Shown: positions 1 through 7,364 of the stretch, piece by piece
Layout of the letters: every line of letters begins with the position of its first letter
How positions within the stretch are numbered: the stretch's first letter is position 1
NCBI GenBank assembly: GCA_017399185.1
Contig: JAFQEA010000003.1
Span: 1 to 64,000, forward strand
Direction of reading: 5' to 3'
Origin: Clostridia bacterium
Lineage (GTDB): Bacteria; Bacillota; Clostridia; Christensenellales; Borkfalkiaceae
Length of the DNA: 64,000 nucleotides
The notes under the pieces: generated by a model
What the model was told of the DNA's origin: nothing
Database searches by the model: none
The model's input: the letters and a program-made list of their open reading frames with translations, nothing else
Translations under genes and position numbers: made by a program

Positions 1-20
1 GATAACTGTTATATAACCAT

Positions 21-136
21 TGCGGTGGCGATAGCGTTGAGGACCCACCTGTTCCCATCCCGAACACAGAAGTTAAGCTCAATTGCGCTGAAAGTACTTT
101 GCTGGCAACGGCACGGGAGGATAAGGAGCTGCCGCA
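21..136 (+). rRNA. rrf: 5S ribosomal RNA
   Basis: The 5' TGCGGT and the 3' GCCGCA ends pair to form helix I. The internal stretch CCCATCCCGAACACAGAAGT is the conserved 5S loop B/helix III signature. It is probably the last gene of an rRNA operon whose 16S and 23S genes lie left of the window; tRNA-Asn follows after about 10 bases, as is common in Firmicutes. Confidence 0.95.
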
Positions 137-145
137 TTCAAATAT

Positions 146-220
146 TCCTCCTTAGCTCAGCGGTAGAGCATCCGGCTGTTAACCGGAGGGTCGTAGGTTC
201 AAATCCTACAGGGGGAGCCA
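146..220 (+). tRNA. tRNA-Asn (anticodon GTT)
   Basis: The acceptor stem TCCTCCT pairs with AGGGGGA. There is a normal D-arm, an anticodon loop CTGTTAA (GTT, Asn), a T-arm with GGTTCAAATCC, a G discriminator base and a genome-encoded CCA end. It is the intact member of a set of tRNA 3'-end-like sequences seen again near 395-478, 2085 and 4785. Confidence 0.97.
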
Positions 221-223
221 AAA

Positions 224-256
224 AAAGGAAGTACCAATAGGTACTTCTTTTTTTGT
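224..256 (+). terminator. Intrinsic terminator after tRNA-Asn
   Basis: The hairpin GAAGTACC-AATA-GGTACTTC is followed by a T-run. It ends the rRNA/tRNA transcript. Near-copies occur at 4797-4829 and 5931-5966. Confidence 0.9.
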
Positions 257-728
257 TTGTCTTGTGTGTTGAACCTACGACACGTAGCAGTAACGCAAGC
301 GCTTGCGCTGAGTAACGCACGGAGGGTAAATTTGCGTTAAAAAAAGGTGCGCTTTCGCACCTTTTTAGCAAATGGAGTAAAGCTGTGCTTTACGACTGGA
401 CCGTAGGTTCAAATCCTAAGCCGAACAAACGCAGTTTGTGAACGCGTTGATGCTTGCCATCAAACAAGGGGAGCCACTTGAAAAGCCTTACAAAAACGAA
501 CTATGATTGTTCGATTGTAAGGCTTTTTTATTGCAAAATTCAGCATTATATCAGCAATTTTTAAAATTAATATAATCGGACACATTTTGTTCAAACAGTT
601 CAAAAAACGTGTTCGATTTTTTTATTTACCAGTTTTTTACGAACCATAACTGTTTGATTTGTATAATTATTTTTTCCTAAGAAAAATTAAAAAATTGAAC
701 TATTTAGGTTGTAAATAAAGGTATAAAT
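257..728. other. Gene-free stretch with tRNA 3'-end scar and two hairpins
   Basis: No convincing coding region is present. A tRNA-like 3' fragment lies at 395-478: the T-arm string CGTAGGTTCAAATCCTA is separated by about 50 bases from GGGGAGCCA, so the acceptor stem is interrupted and no functional tRNA can fold. Hairpins with T-tracts lie at 340-366 (GGTGCGCTTTCGCACC) and 481-530 (AAGCCTTACA...TGTAAGGCTT). The remainder is AT-rich with no recognised feature. Confidence 0.6.
481..530 (+). terminator. Strong hairpin terminator
   Basis: The long stem AAGCCTTACA / TGTAAGGCTT contains an inner stem (CGAAC/GTTCG) and is followed by TTTTTT. It sits directly after the interrupted tRNA-like fragment. 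Confidence 0.75.
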
Positions 729-1854
729 TTATACTTGAATATTAAGTTTTTCAAACAGATTTAGAGGTTTATACGATATCGTAGTATGAGGGCGTCTTCG
801 TTATAAAATTCTATGTATTTGCTAACTGATTTTTTTAATTCTCTTTCAGATTTATAATTAGCTCTATAAAGTTCTTCTTTTTTCATATTAGAGAAAAATG
901 ATTCACCTACGGCATTATCTTTCGGATTCCCTTTTTGCGAAAAAGATTATTGAACGCCTAAATCTTGTAAATGATTCATAAACCTTTTTGACGTATAGTT
1001 ACAACAACGGTCACTATGAAAAATTAAGGGGAGTGTTGGGTTTCTTTTTGTGTATGCGATATCAAATGTTGCTCGCGTAAGTTGAGTTGAATTTTTCTTG
1101 ATATTTTATATGCTATTACCTTTCGAGAAAAAATATCTATTATAACGCAAATGTATTGATTTTTATCATTAACCGGAAAACAAGTAACATCGCTTACCCA
1201 AATTTCATTTAGTCTATTGGCAATAAAAAAGCGATTTGATAAATTTTCTTTGCGTTTGCGATGCTGATCGCGATTATATAATTTTTTTGAACAACTACGC
1301 ATTGAAAACCATCCGTTTTCATGTACAATTTTACTAACCGTTTCTTCGGATACTTTATAGCCCTTACTTTTTAAAATAGCAGTGATTTTTCCTGCTCCAT
1401 AAATGTGCCCGCTTTCATTGTATATTTGTTCAATTAAATTTGTAAACAATTCCTAATTTTTTGCGTAAACAGTGTTTTCTTTTTTGTTTCTTAATAGATA
1501 ATTATAATAACTTCCTTTAGATACTTCTAATGCTTCACAAATAGTATGAACATTATATTTAGTTGAAAGTTTATCAATTGCGTGATATTTTTCCATTTGA
1601 GATGATTTTTCTGTACAACTCGATAATCTGATTATATCAATTATTTTATTTTGTCTGTCGCATTTGATTTTTAAATCATGAATATCTCTCAGATTTAAAT
1701 CTTTTGTTATCTTTGTAGATTTATTAGCATTATTTATCCATTCATATATGGTGCTACGTGCAATACCTGTAGATTTTGATATACTTGATATACTTTCTCC
1801 ATTTAAATAACGGTTAATAATTTTTTTCTTAATTTTTTTAGTATACTCACTCAT
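729..1854 (-). pseudogene. IS3-family (IS150-like) transposase, decayed
   Basis: Reading from 1854 leftwards, the N-terminal helix-turn-helix (KSTGIARSTIYEWI) corresponds to OrfA, followed by OrfB-like sequence (EKYHAIDKLS, EALEVSKGSYYNYL). An in-frame TAG at 1453-1455 interrupts the reading. It resumes through YGAGKITAILKSKGYKVS and the rve integrase core with its first catalytic Asp (WVSDVTCF). Frame is lost near 1030, but other frames still show the second Asp (LIFHSDRCCNY), the catalytic Glu (DNAVGESFF) and the typical C-terminus (RRPHTTISYKPLNLFEKLN), ending at the stop at 729-731. One nonsense mutation and at least two frameshifts make it inactive. Possible imperfect ends reading TGAACTATTTAGGTTGTAA (from 696) and TGACAATTTTATTGCAA (from 1921, minus strand) would give an element of about 1.2 kb; this boundary is tentative. 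Confidence 0.88.
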
Positions 1855-1921
1855 TTTATTTCTCCTTAGGTTTTGTTGATAAGTATAGTATATAAATTAG
1901 ATTGTTGCAATAAAATTGTCA

Positions 1922-2390
1922 TATAAGTATTGACATTTCAAAAATTCATGATAAAATTTAAGTAATAGGATGTTGGCTTAAGATATTTGATAAAAAATAT
2001 ATTGAAAACAAATTAATAATTTTTATTCGTTTAAATGGATAAAATATTTAATTATTATATTTTTTTATAATAAACGGATAATTTTAGGGGAGTCACAAAA
2101 AGGATGCACAATCGTGTGTCTTTTTTTATACTTTCAATAGGTGTTTTGCCTGCAACCCGAAAACAGAGGCACGGGCATTTATGACGAGAATTGATAGGTG
2201 CTGAGCGAAGAAATGAATGCAAAAATCGCAGAGATGAATACGACGATCAACACATAATAAAAAGGAGCAATCGTTGGCGAGAGTTTCCAAAAAAATTAGG
2301 ATCAATAAACAAAGAAAAATTCGATTCGACTTTTTACGAGTTATTTTTTACTATTAGAGCATTATAATATGGGAGATAAAATAAAAAGAG
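1922..2390. other. Gene-free stretch between IS remnant and TIR cassette
   Basis: AT-rich and without a convincing gene. Around 2083-2128 the string GGGGAGTCACAAAAAGGA, a small hairpin and a T-run copy the layout of the tRNA 3' end plus terminator at 211-256, suggesting another scar. The sequence at about 2140-2340 has short broken reading stretches but nothing I can assign. Confidence 0.45.
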
Positions 2391-2399
2391 GTGATGGAA

Positions 2400-2600
2400 T
2401 TGAAGCAACCACAATATGCAAAATTATTGATTAGGGATAATAAGTGCTTTCGAATAGCAAGAATACATTATGATAGTAATCAGGTTACATTACAGGAAAG
2501 TGAAAAGGTTTATAATACAGTAAGTATAAAAAATGTTGTTTTTGATTTTTCGGGTTTCACTGAAATAGAAAAGGAAGAATTTTTTAGAAAATTCGGATAA
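2400..2600 (+). CDS. Small hypothetical protein upstream of TIR cassette
   Basis: About 66 residues, with no family recognised. It begins KQPQYAKLLIRDNKCFRIAR and ends EKEEFFRKFG. The string AAAGAGGTGATGGAA is an excellent Shine-Dalgarno match placed best for the TTG at 2400; ATG at 2394 lies inside the ribosome-binding site, so TTG is preferred. The protein is charged, has no signal peptide or membrane segment, and may be a small beta-rich regulatory protein. It ends 71 bases before the first TIR gene on the same strand and could be the first gene of that operon or a free-standing gene. Confidence 0.55.
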   Translation: MKQPQYAKLLIRDNKCFRIARIHYDSNQVTLQESEKVYNTVSIKNVVFDFSGFTEIEKEEFFRKFG

Positions 2601-2671
2601 AAGGTATACAAAAGACTCTTTTTGTGATATAATCAACACTAGTAATTATTTGTTCCAAAGAGGGCCAATAA

Positions 2672-3361
2672 ATGGGACATAAAATATTTGTATCTTATAA
2701 ATATGCCGATTCAGATGTTAAGCAGTTAACTAATAGTTGGCGTCATGATACTGTTCGTACATATGTTGATAAATTAGAGGAATATATTTCTAAGATGTCA
2801 GAACACATCTATAAAGGAGAAACAGATGGTGATGATTTATCTGGATTGTCCGATGATGCTATTTGGACGAAATTAAAAGATCGTATCTACGATAGTACGC
2901 TAACTATTGTGATGATTTCGAAAGGCATGCGTCAGACTTACTTGCCTGATCGGGAACAGTGGATTCCATGGGAAATATCGTATTCTCTGAAGGAAGTATA
3001 TAGAAAGAATATTAGTGATAATATGGTAAAGAGTTCAAGTAACGCGTTGCTTGCGATAATACTTCCCGATACATACGGATCATACGAATATTTTACATTT
3101 AGGAAAACCTGCTGTTTAAATCCCTGCTGTTCATATAAGACCAATTTCTTGTTTGAGATTATGCGAAAGAATATGTTTAATATTAAGCGCCCTAACAATA
3201 AAGAATGTGATGACGGATCTATAGTATATTATGGTGACAGTAGTTATATGACTACGGTAAAATGGGAAGATTTTATAAAAGCCCCCGAAACCTATATTGA
3301 TAAAGCGTATGACATTCAAAGTAAAATCGAGCAATACGACGTCTGTAAGGAGTTGGATTAA
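2672..3361 (+). CDS. TIR-like domain protein (ThsB-like, DUF1863 type)
   Basis: 229 residues. The N-terminus KIFVSYKYADSDV, the middle part DGDDLSGLSDDAIWTKLKDRI and DSTLTIVMISKG, the motif QWIPWEISYSLKEV and a late SYMTTVKWEDFI are characteristic of the MTH538/ThsB-type TIR-like family (PF08937). In that family TIR proteins of Thoeris anti-phage systems sense infection and make a NAD-derived signal. Glu101 in WIPWE corresponds to the conserved catalytic-position Glu of TIR enzymes. No membrane segment or signal peptide is visible, so it is cytoplasmic. It sits 18 bases before a second TIR gene and a membrane-protein gene, all on one strand, in a segment more AT-rich than the later chromosome. 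No ThsA (SIR2/SLOG or Macro) partner is present. A role in defence is inferred from family and context. Confidence 0.85.
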   Translation: MGHKIFVSYKYADSDVKQLTNSWRHDTVRTYVDKLEEYISKMSEHIYKGETDGDDLSGLSDDAIWTKLKDRIYDSTLTIVMISKGMRQTYLPDREQWIPWEISYSLKEVYRKNISDNMVKSSSNALLAIILPDTYGSYEYFTFRKTCCLNPCCSYKTNFLFEIMRKNMFNIKRPNNKECDDGSIVYYGDSSYMTTVKWEDFIKAPETYIDKAYDIQSKIEQYDVCKELD

Positions 3362-3379
3362 ATTAGGTGGTGAAAAAAT

Positions 3380-3973
3380 ATGAGGAGATACGTTTTTAAC
3401 GAGGGAAGCTTTTCCTCGTATAAAGTGTCAACATTAAATGAGTTCCGAGAACCCATTTTGCGGCATGACGCTTTTTCAAGTGATTCCAGAATTACTGTTT
3501 TTATTTCTCATAAGCATAGCGATTTGGAAGAACTAAGAGGTGTAATCGGATTTTTAGAAAAGGAATATAGTGTTAAGTGTTATATTGATAGTAGAGATCC
3601 AAGTATGCCCCAAATAACATCTGGAGTGACCGCAAGCAAAATTAAAGAGCGGATTAAAAGTTGTAAAAAATTCATTTTGCTGGCAACTGAAGATGCTATC
3701 GAATCAAAATGGTGCAATTGGGAATTAGGGTTTGGTGATGCTAATAAATTCAAGGACCACATTGCCTTGTTTCCGATAAAAAAAGCTGATGTTTCAGAAA
3801 GAGAATATAAGGGAAACGAATATATGCAGATATATCCTTATATTACCTATTTTGGACAAGGTGAAAAATTTAGTGATGGCGAGACGATAACTCCAGGATA
3901 CTATATTAGAGAAATTAAACCCGCTGGAAATAGAGGATATTTAACTCCTTTACGAAAATGGTTCGAAAGTTAG
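3380..3973 (+). CDS. TIR domain protein (TIR_2 type)
   Basis: 197 residues. After about 35 unassigned residues, a TIR domain starts at RITVFISHKHSDLEEL (box 1), continues with YIDSRDPSMP (BB-loop region), KIKERIKSCKKFILLATEDAIESKWCNWELGF (box 2, with Glu115 in the WCNWE motif as the likely NADase Glu) and ends near TPLRKWFE. TIR enzymes cleave NAD+ or make cyclic ADP-ribose-like signals; many act in bacterial immunity. The ribosome-binding site AGGTGGTG precedes the ATG. The gene is translationally close to both neighbours (18 and 10 bases). Having two TIR proteins of different subfamilies in one operon suggests different roles, for instance one sensor or signal maker and one modifier. No membrane segment is visible. 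Confidence 0.85.
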   Translation: MRRYVFNEGSFSSYKVSTLNEFREPILRHDAFSSDSRITVFISHKHSDLEELRGVIGFLEKEYSVKCYIDSRDPSMPQITSGVTASKIKERIKSCKKFILLATEDAIESKWCNWELGFGDANKFKDHIALFPIKKADVSEREYKGNEYMQIYPYITYFGQGEKFSDGETITPGYYIREIKPAGNRGYLTPLRKWFES

Positions 3974-3983
3974 TGGAGGTACT

Positions 3984-4394
3984 ATGGAAAATAAACATAA
4001 GCATTTAGACTACGTTCAAGGCGTAATTACACGAATGTCAAGCAACTCATTTGCTTTGAAAGGATGGGCGGTTACACTTATCGCAGGTATTTTTGTTTTG
4101 GCAGGGAAAGATACTGACAAAATGTACTTCCTTGTAGCTTATATTCCGATACTCGTATTTTGGGGATTGGATGCGTTCTATTTGCTGCAAGAAAGGCTCT
4201 ATCGCTCACTATATAACAAGGTGCGAAATATGAACGAAAGTGAAATAGACTTTAGTATGAACGCTCATTTGGAAGAGTTTAAAACTGAGAAAAACACCTG
4301 GTTAAGTTGTATGTTCTCTAAGACAGAGTTTTGGTTTTATATTCCTTTGGCGTTAGTATCAACAGGTATAATTATCCTTTCGGCAGTTTCTTAA
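3984..4394 (+). CDS. Small membrane protein, candidate effector of TIR cassette
   Basis: 136 residues. Hydrophobic segments lie at about 24-42 (FALKGWAVTLIAGIFVLAG), 49-70 (FLVAYIPILVFWGLDAFYLL) and 114-135 (FWFYIPLALVSTGIIILSAV), with a charged helical loop (QERLYRSLYNKVRNMNESE) between the second and third. The layout recalls SLATT-type small effectors (two N-terminal membrane helices plus a cytoplasmic helix) that partner with nucleotide-signal defence genes, but I cannot prove homology. A GGAGG ribosome-binding site is placed 10 bases after the TIR_2 stop, so it is probably co-translated. As the only membrane protein of the cassette it is the natural candidate for a membrane-disrupting effector. 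This is inferred. Confidence 0.75.
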   Translation: MENKHKHLDYVQGVITRMSSNSFALKGWAVTLIAGIFVLAGKDTDKMYFLVAYIPILVFWGLDAFYLLQERLYRSLYNKVRNMNESEIDFSMNAHLEEFKTEKNTWLSCMFSKTEFWFYIPLALVSTGIIILSAVS

Positions 4395-4965
4395 TATAGA
4401 AACAATGCTGTATTGTAGTTCGCGATTACAGACTTAAAATTATCAAAAATTAGGTAAAAATAAGACCAGAAATCTACGCAAGTGGTCAAAGGCGAAAAAT
4501 GGGTTTGTTTAATCCTTAAAGCAGGGAATAACAAGACCGTTATGATTACCAAGAAAACACGAGGAGCAAGAGATTTTACGAGATAAATAAAAAGCTGGAA
4601 TCTTATGAATCATAATTTGGGGCTTGAGTGACAAATTTAACCTTGGGATGTCTTACTCCCCCCCCCAAAAAAAAATAATAAAATTACTCAAAAAATGACA
4701 TAAGTTTTACAAAAATTAAAAATTTTGAAATGCAAAATCCTAGATTTTATCAGTGATTTTACTGTGTTCGGTTTAGGATTGGATTGTGGAGCCAAAAAAG
4801 GAAGTACCATTAGGTGCTTCTTTTTTTTGTTTTCTCATTTAAGATAGAACCTATGACACGTAGCAGCATTGCAGGTGGTTTTGCAAAAACACGCTGATAA
4901 TCGACTTGTAGAGTGACGTTTGACTAAAATCTATATTATTTTAGTTAATAAAACGTTTAATTTGC
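4395..4965. other. Gene-free stretch ending in tRNA-3'-like scar and terminator copy
   Basis: No intact gene. The frame at 4464-4586 reads TQVVKGEKWVCLILKAGNNK and ends RGARDFTR-stop without a start; it may be a gene fragment, but I recognise no family. A run of C then A lies near 4659-4676. At 4782-4866 the string TGGAGCCAAAAAAGGAAGT, a hairpin with T-run, and CACGTAGCAG match the sequence following tRNA-Asn (213-290), forming an imperfect direct repeat about 4.6 kb away. Confidence 0.5.
4797..4829 (+). terminator. Copy of the tRNA-Asn terminator
   Basis: GGAAGTACCATTAGGTGCTTC followed by T(8) is the terminator at 224-256 with two substitutions. It lies within the right-hand direct repeat. 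Confidence 0.7.
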
Positions 4966-4994
4966 TTGTAATAATTAGGATTTGTTGCTATAAT
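4966..4994 (+). promoter_or_regulatory. Sigma-A promoter of the APH-like kinase gene
   Basis: -35 TTGTAA (4966-4971), 17-base spacer, -10 TATAAT (4989-4994). It lies 34 bases upstream of the preferred ATG and therefore argues against an upstream TTG start. Confidence 0.75.
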
Positions 4995-5027
4995 ATACCA
5001 ACATTATTTTGCTATTTTGGGGATAAA

Positions 5028-5909
5028 ATGGATTTTTGCACGAGAGAACTAATAGATAAAGGCTGGTCAAGTGATAAAAAATATCGTGTTACAGATAAAT
5101 TCGGTGCGCGGTATCTTTTACGTATCAGCGATGCGAAGCAGTATGAAGCAAAGCTGTCAGAATTTAACATAATGAAAAAGCTTGTATCTTTAGGTATCCC
5201 GATGTGTCAGCCTATCGAGTTTGGCGTTTGTGATGAAGGCGTATATTCAATTCAAAGCTGGATTGATGGTGAAGATGCGGAGCAGGTTATTGCAAAGTAT
5301 TCTGAAGCAAAGCAATATGCTTTCGGCGTTGAAGCGGGGCAGATACTGCGTAAAATTCACTCTATACCTGCGCCTAAAAATCAAGAAGATTGGGAAATTT
5401 ACTTCAATCGAAAAATGGATTACAAAATTAAAAAGTACGGCGAGTGTCCTATCAAGTACGATAACGGTCAGGCGTTTATTGACTACATAAATGAAAATCG
5501 CCATTTATTAAAAAACAGACCGCAGGTCTATCAGCACGGTGATTATCACATTGGTAATATGATAATTGACCGCAGCGATAAGCTTTACGTCATAGACTTT
5601 AACCGCAATGATTACGGTGATCCATGGGAAGAATTTAACCGCATTGTGTGGTGCGCGCAAAAATCACACCCGTTTGCAACGGGGCTTGTTAACGGATATT
5701 TTAGCGATAACGTGCCGCCTGAATTTTGGAAATTGCTTGCGCTATACATTTCAAGCAATGCTCTTTCGTCGGTATATTGGGCAATCCCTTTTGGTGAAGA
5801 TGAAGTAAACGTAATGCTTAAGCAGGTAAAGGAAATCCTTTTATGGTACGATAATATGAGCAAGGATATACCCACGTGGTATAAAGGTTTGATGAAGTTT
5901 AATAATTAG
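5028..5909 (+). CDS. Aminoglycoside phosphotransferase family kinase
   Basis: 293 residues from the ATG at 5028, preceded by GGGGATAAA. A TTG at 4920 would place the promoter inside the gene and is rejected. The kinase fold is shown by YLLRISD near the N-lobe, the Brenner motif HGDYHIGNMII (catalytic Asp and metal-binding Asn) and YVIDFNRNDYGDPWEEF (the Asp of the second metal site). The family phosphorylates aminoglycosides, macrolides, choline or other small hydroxylated molecules; the substrate cannot be told from sequence, and chromosomal single copies in Clostridia often have unknown substrates. The gene is monocistronic: its own promoter upstream, and a terminator at 5931-5966. It is cytoplasmic, with no sign of truncation. 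Confidence 0.85.
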   Translation: MDFCTRELIDKGWSSDKKYRVTDKFGARYLLRISDAKQYEAKLSEFNIMKKLVSLGIPMCQPIEFGVCDEGVYSIQSWIDGEDAEQVIAKYSEAKQYAFGVEAGQILRKIHSIPAPKNQEDWEIYFNRKMDYKIKKYGECPIKYDNGQAFIDYINENRHLLKNRPQVYQHGDYHIGNMIIDRSDKLYVIDFNRNDYGDPWEEFNRIVWCAQKSHPFATGLVNGYFSDNVPPEFWKLLALYISSNALSSVYWAIPFGEDEVNVMLKQVKEILLWYDNMSKDIPTWYKGLMKFNN

Positions 5910-5930
5910 TCTATAATAGACTGCTTTCAT

Positions 5931-5966
5931 AAAAAAAGGGAGTGCCAATAGGTACTTCTTTTTTTT
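5931..5966 (+). terminator. Intrinsic terminator after APH-like gene
   Basis: GGGAGTGCC-AATA-GGTACTTC with G-U pairs and a T(8) tail. It is a third variant of the tRNA-Asn terminator (224-256), without the neighbouring tRNA-like sequence. Confidence 0.8.
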
Positions 5967-6043
5967 GTGCGGGGGTAAGATTTGTTTGTATTGATAACTA
6001 TAAAAGGCGGGCGTTTTACACAAATCGATAATATTATACATAA

Positions 6044-6050
6044 TTCGACA
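6044..6050 (-). promoter_or_regulatory. 0A box upstream of spo0A
   Basis: On the minus strand the bases read TTTTGTCGAATTA, containing a perfect TGTCGAA Spo0A binding core, about 117 bases upstream of the spo0A start. Known spo0A genes are autoregulated through such boxes. A -10-like TATAAT lies downstream at 6124-6129 without a clear -35. Confidence 0.65.
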
Positions 6051-6166
6051 AAATATTGAATATAATTTTAAAAATATATTCATAATTCGTTAAGATTTGC
6101 TTTATTTTGCCAATTAATTGTGCTATAATGTCATTAAGCTAAATTTTGCAGTATGGGGAATTATGT

Positions 6167-6922
6167 ATGAAAAAGTATTCAATATTACTTTCAGTTGAAA
6201 GACAAACGGATATAGATGAGATAAAACCCGTTATAATAGACGCCGGGTATGAGATAGTTGGCGAGACCTTAAACGGCGAAGAAGCCTTGAATTTAGTTGG
6301 TGCATTAGCACCGGATATAATAGTTACGGGCCTTGTTTTGCCCGGTGTTGACGGTTTAAAAATCATAAGTGACGCCACCCGGGAGTTACCACAGACAAAG
6401 GTTATAGTTTTAAGCAGTATATCAAGCGACAGCCTTATAAAAACGGCGATTGAGCGCGGTGCGTCATACTATATGACAACGCCAATCGACCCGCAGGTTT
6501 TAAAGGAACGCATTTCAGAACTTGTTGAAACAAAGCCCCAAGAAGGCGGTGTGCGTGGCGAAACAAGGCACACGTTGAGCTTGGATGAGAGAATCAGCAA
6601 GATATTTATTTCAGTTGGGATTCCGCCCCACATAAAGGGTTATACCTATCTGCGCGAAGGCGTAAAAATTGCCGTAAGCAATCCGTCGGTTATCAACAGC
6701 ATAACCAAAAAGCTTTACCCGATGATAGGGGATAGGTACGCAACAAGCGCGTCAAAGGTAGAGCGCGCTATCCGCCACGCAATAGAAGTTGCCTGGAACA
6801 GAAACCGCATTGAAACCATTAACGCTGTGTTTGGCGTAAGGGCTTACGTCAACAGCGAAAAGCCAACCAATGGCGAATTTATCGCCCTTGTGGCAGATAA
6901 AATGCTTTTGGAAGGAGCATAG
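6167..6922 (+). CDS. spo0A: Spo0A, master sporulation regulator with degenerate receiver
   Basis: 251 residues from the ATG at 6167 (GGGGA ribosome-binding site); the TTG at 6146 has no site. The C-terminal effector domain is textbook Spo0A: GIPPHIKGYTYLREGVKIAV, the recognition region TSASKVERAIRHAIEVAW, and SEKPTNGEFIALVADKMLLE. The N-terminal receiver aligns over its whole length with Bacillus Spo0A, but the phosphorylation pocket is gone: the acidic pair D10-D11 is V10-E11, the phospho-acceptor Asp (D56 in Bacillus) is Gly55 in PDIIVTGLVLPGVDGL, and the conserved Lys (LKP) is Thr105 in MTTPID. It therefore cannot be activated by a normal phosphorelay. Either it is constitutively active, uses another signal, or works as part of a complex. 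The usual neighbour spoIVB is absent. Identity is certain; behaviour is inferred. Confidence 0.95.
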   Translation: MKKYSILLSVERQTDIDEIKPVIIDAGYEIVGETLNGEEALNLVGALAPDIIVTGLVLPGVDGLKIISDATRELPQTKVIVLSSISSDSLIKTAIERGASYYMTTPIDPQVLKERISELVETKPQEGGVRGETRHTLSLDERISKIFISVGIPPHIKGYTYLREGVKIAVSNPSVINSITKKLYPMIGDRYATSASKVERAIRHAIEVAWNRNRIETINAVFGVRAYVNSEKPTNGEFIALVADKMLLEGA

Positions 6923-6945
6923 CGTTTCACCTAATGGGGCAAAGG

Positions 6946-7135
6946 ATTTAGGGGATTCTGACGCCACAACCGCTTTGCGGTTGGTAGAATGAAGAATGAA
7001 GAATGAAGAATTGTGGTAAACTTTTTGCCTTTGGCAAAAAGTCTTTAATAAATTAAAAAAGGCTCCCTTGTGTAAAGGGAGCTGGATTTGACGAAGTCAA
7101 AGACTGAAGGATTGTAAATACTAACAACGTTTTTG
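6946..7135. repeat. Mosaic intergenic repeat (copy A)
   Basis: Contains GACGCCACAACCGCTTTGCG, the triplicated GAATGAAGAAT, CTTTTTGCCTTTGGCAAAAAG, CTCCCTTGTGTAAAGGGAG and GACTGAAGGATTG. The same modules recur at 22567-22690 and 22776-22920. Each module is a short inverted repeat, so it probably folds as RNA. Non-coding. Confidence 0.8.
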
Positions 7136-7240
7136 AAAAAGCTAACAACAATACTTGCGTGAGAGTAAGACATTATTTACGCCGAGCATACGCACGGACA
7201 TTATTAATTATATCTCAAAAAAACCGGCCTATAGGTCGGT
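7136..7240 (+). repeat. Left direct repeat flanking the CRISPR-cas9 locus
   Basis: Runs from AAAAAGCTAACAACAATACT through GCATACGCACGGACATTATT to the palindrome ACCGGCCTATAGGTCGGT. The same module lies at 12365-12454, where the palindrome half is interrupted by a MITE. The two copies differ by only a few substitutions and bracket the whole locus. Confidence 0.8.
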
Positions 7241-7247
7241 TTTTGCT
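7221..7247 (+). terminator. Bidirectional hairpin with dispersed palindrome
   Basis: ACCGGCC-TATA-GGTCGGT flanked by A(7) and T(5). It can terminate in either direction and belongs to the CTATAAG-type palindrome family scattered over the window. Confidence 0.65.
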
Positions 7248-7364
7248 TTAGTTAGGGTTATTTACGTTAAAGGAAACAAGTAAAACTTGATGCAATTAAT
7301 AATCATTGATTGTAAATGCTAAACCATGCGCTTAAGTCTGGTCAAATAAAAAAATAGCAGCCTA

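Noticed and set aside
25..371. Open frames on both strands over the 5S rRNA and tRNA-Asn
   Set aside because: They run through structured RNA genes and encode nothing recognisable.
2140..2340. Serine recombinase or other gene remnant before the TIR cassette
   Set aside because: Only short stop-interrupted readings, none with a convincing motif.
2672..4394. Calling the TIR cassette a canonical Thoeris system
   Set aside because: No ThsA-type NADase or Macro/SLOG effector is encoded nearby, so only a Thoeris-like label can be supported.
4464..4586. Possible gene fragment TQVVKGEKWVCLILKAGNNK...RDFTR
   Set aside because: No start codon or recognised family; only noted as a possible remnant in the intergenic entry.
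213..4866. Prophage or integrative element with integrase
   Set aside because: No integrase, recombinase or phage structural gene is visible between the tRNA-derived repeats; only an IS3 remnant.
4920..5027. N-terminal extension of the APH-like kinase
   Set aside because: It would contain the promoter -35 and -10 boxes and lacks a ribosome-binding site; ATG at 5028 has GGGGA.
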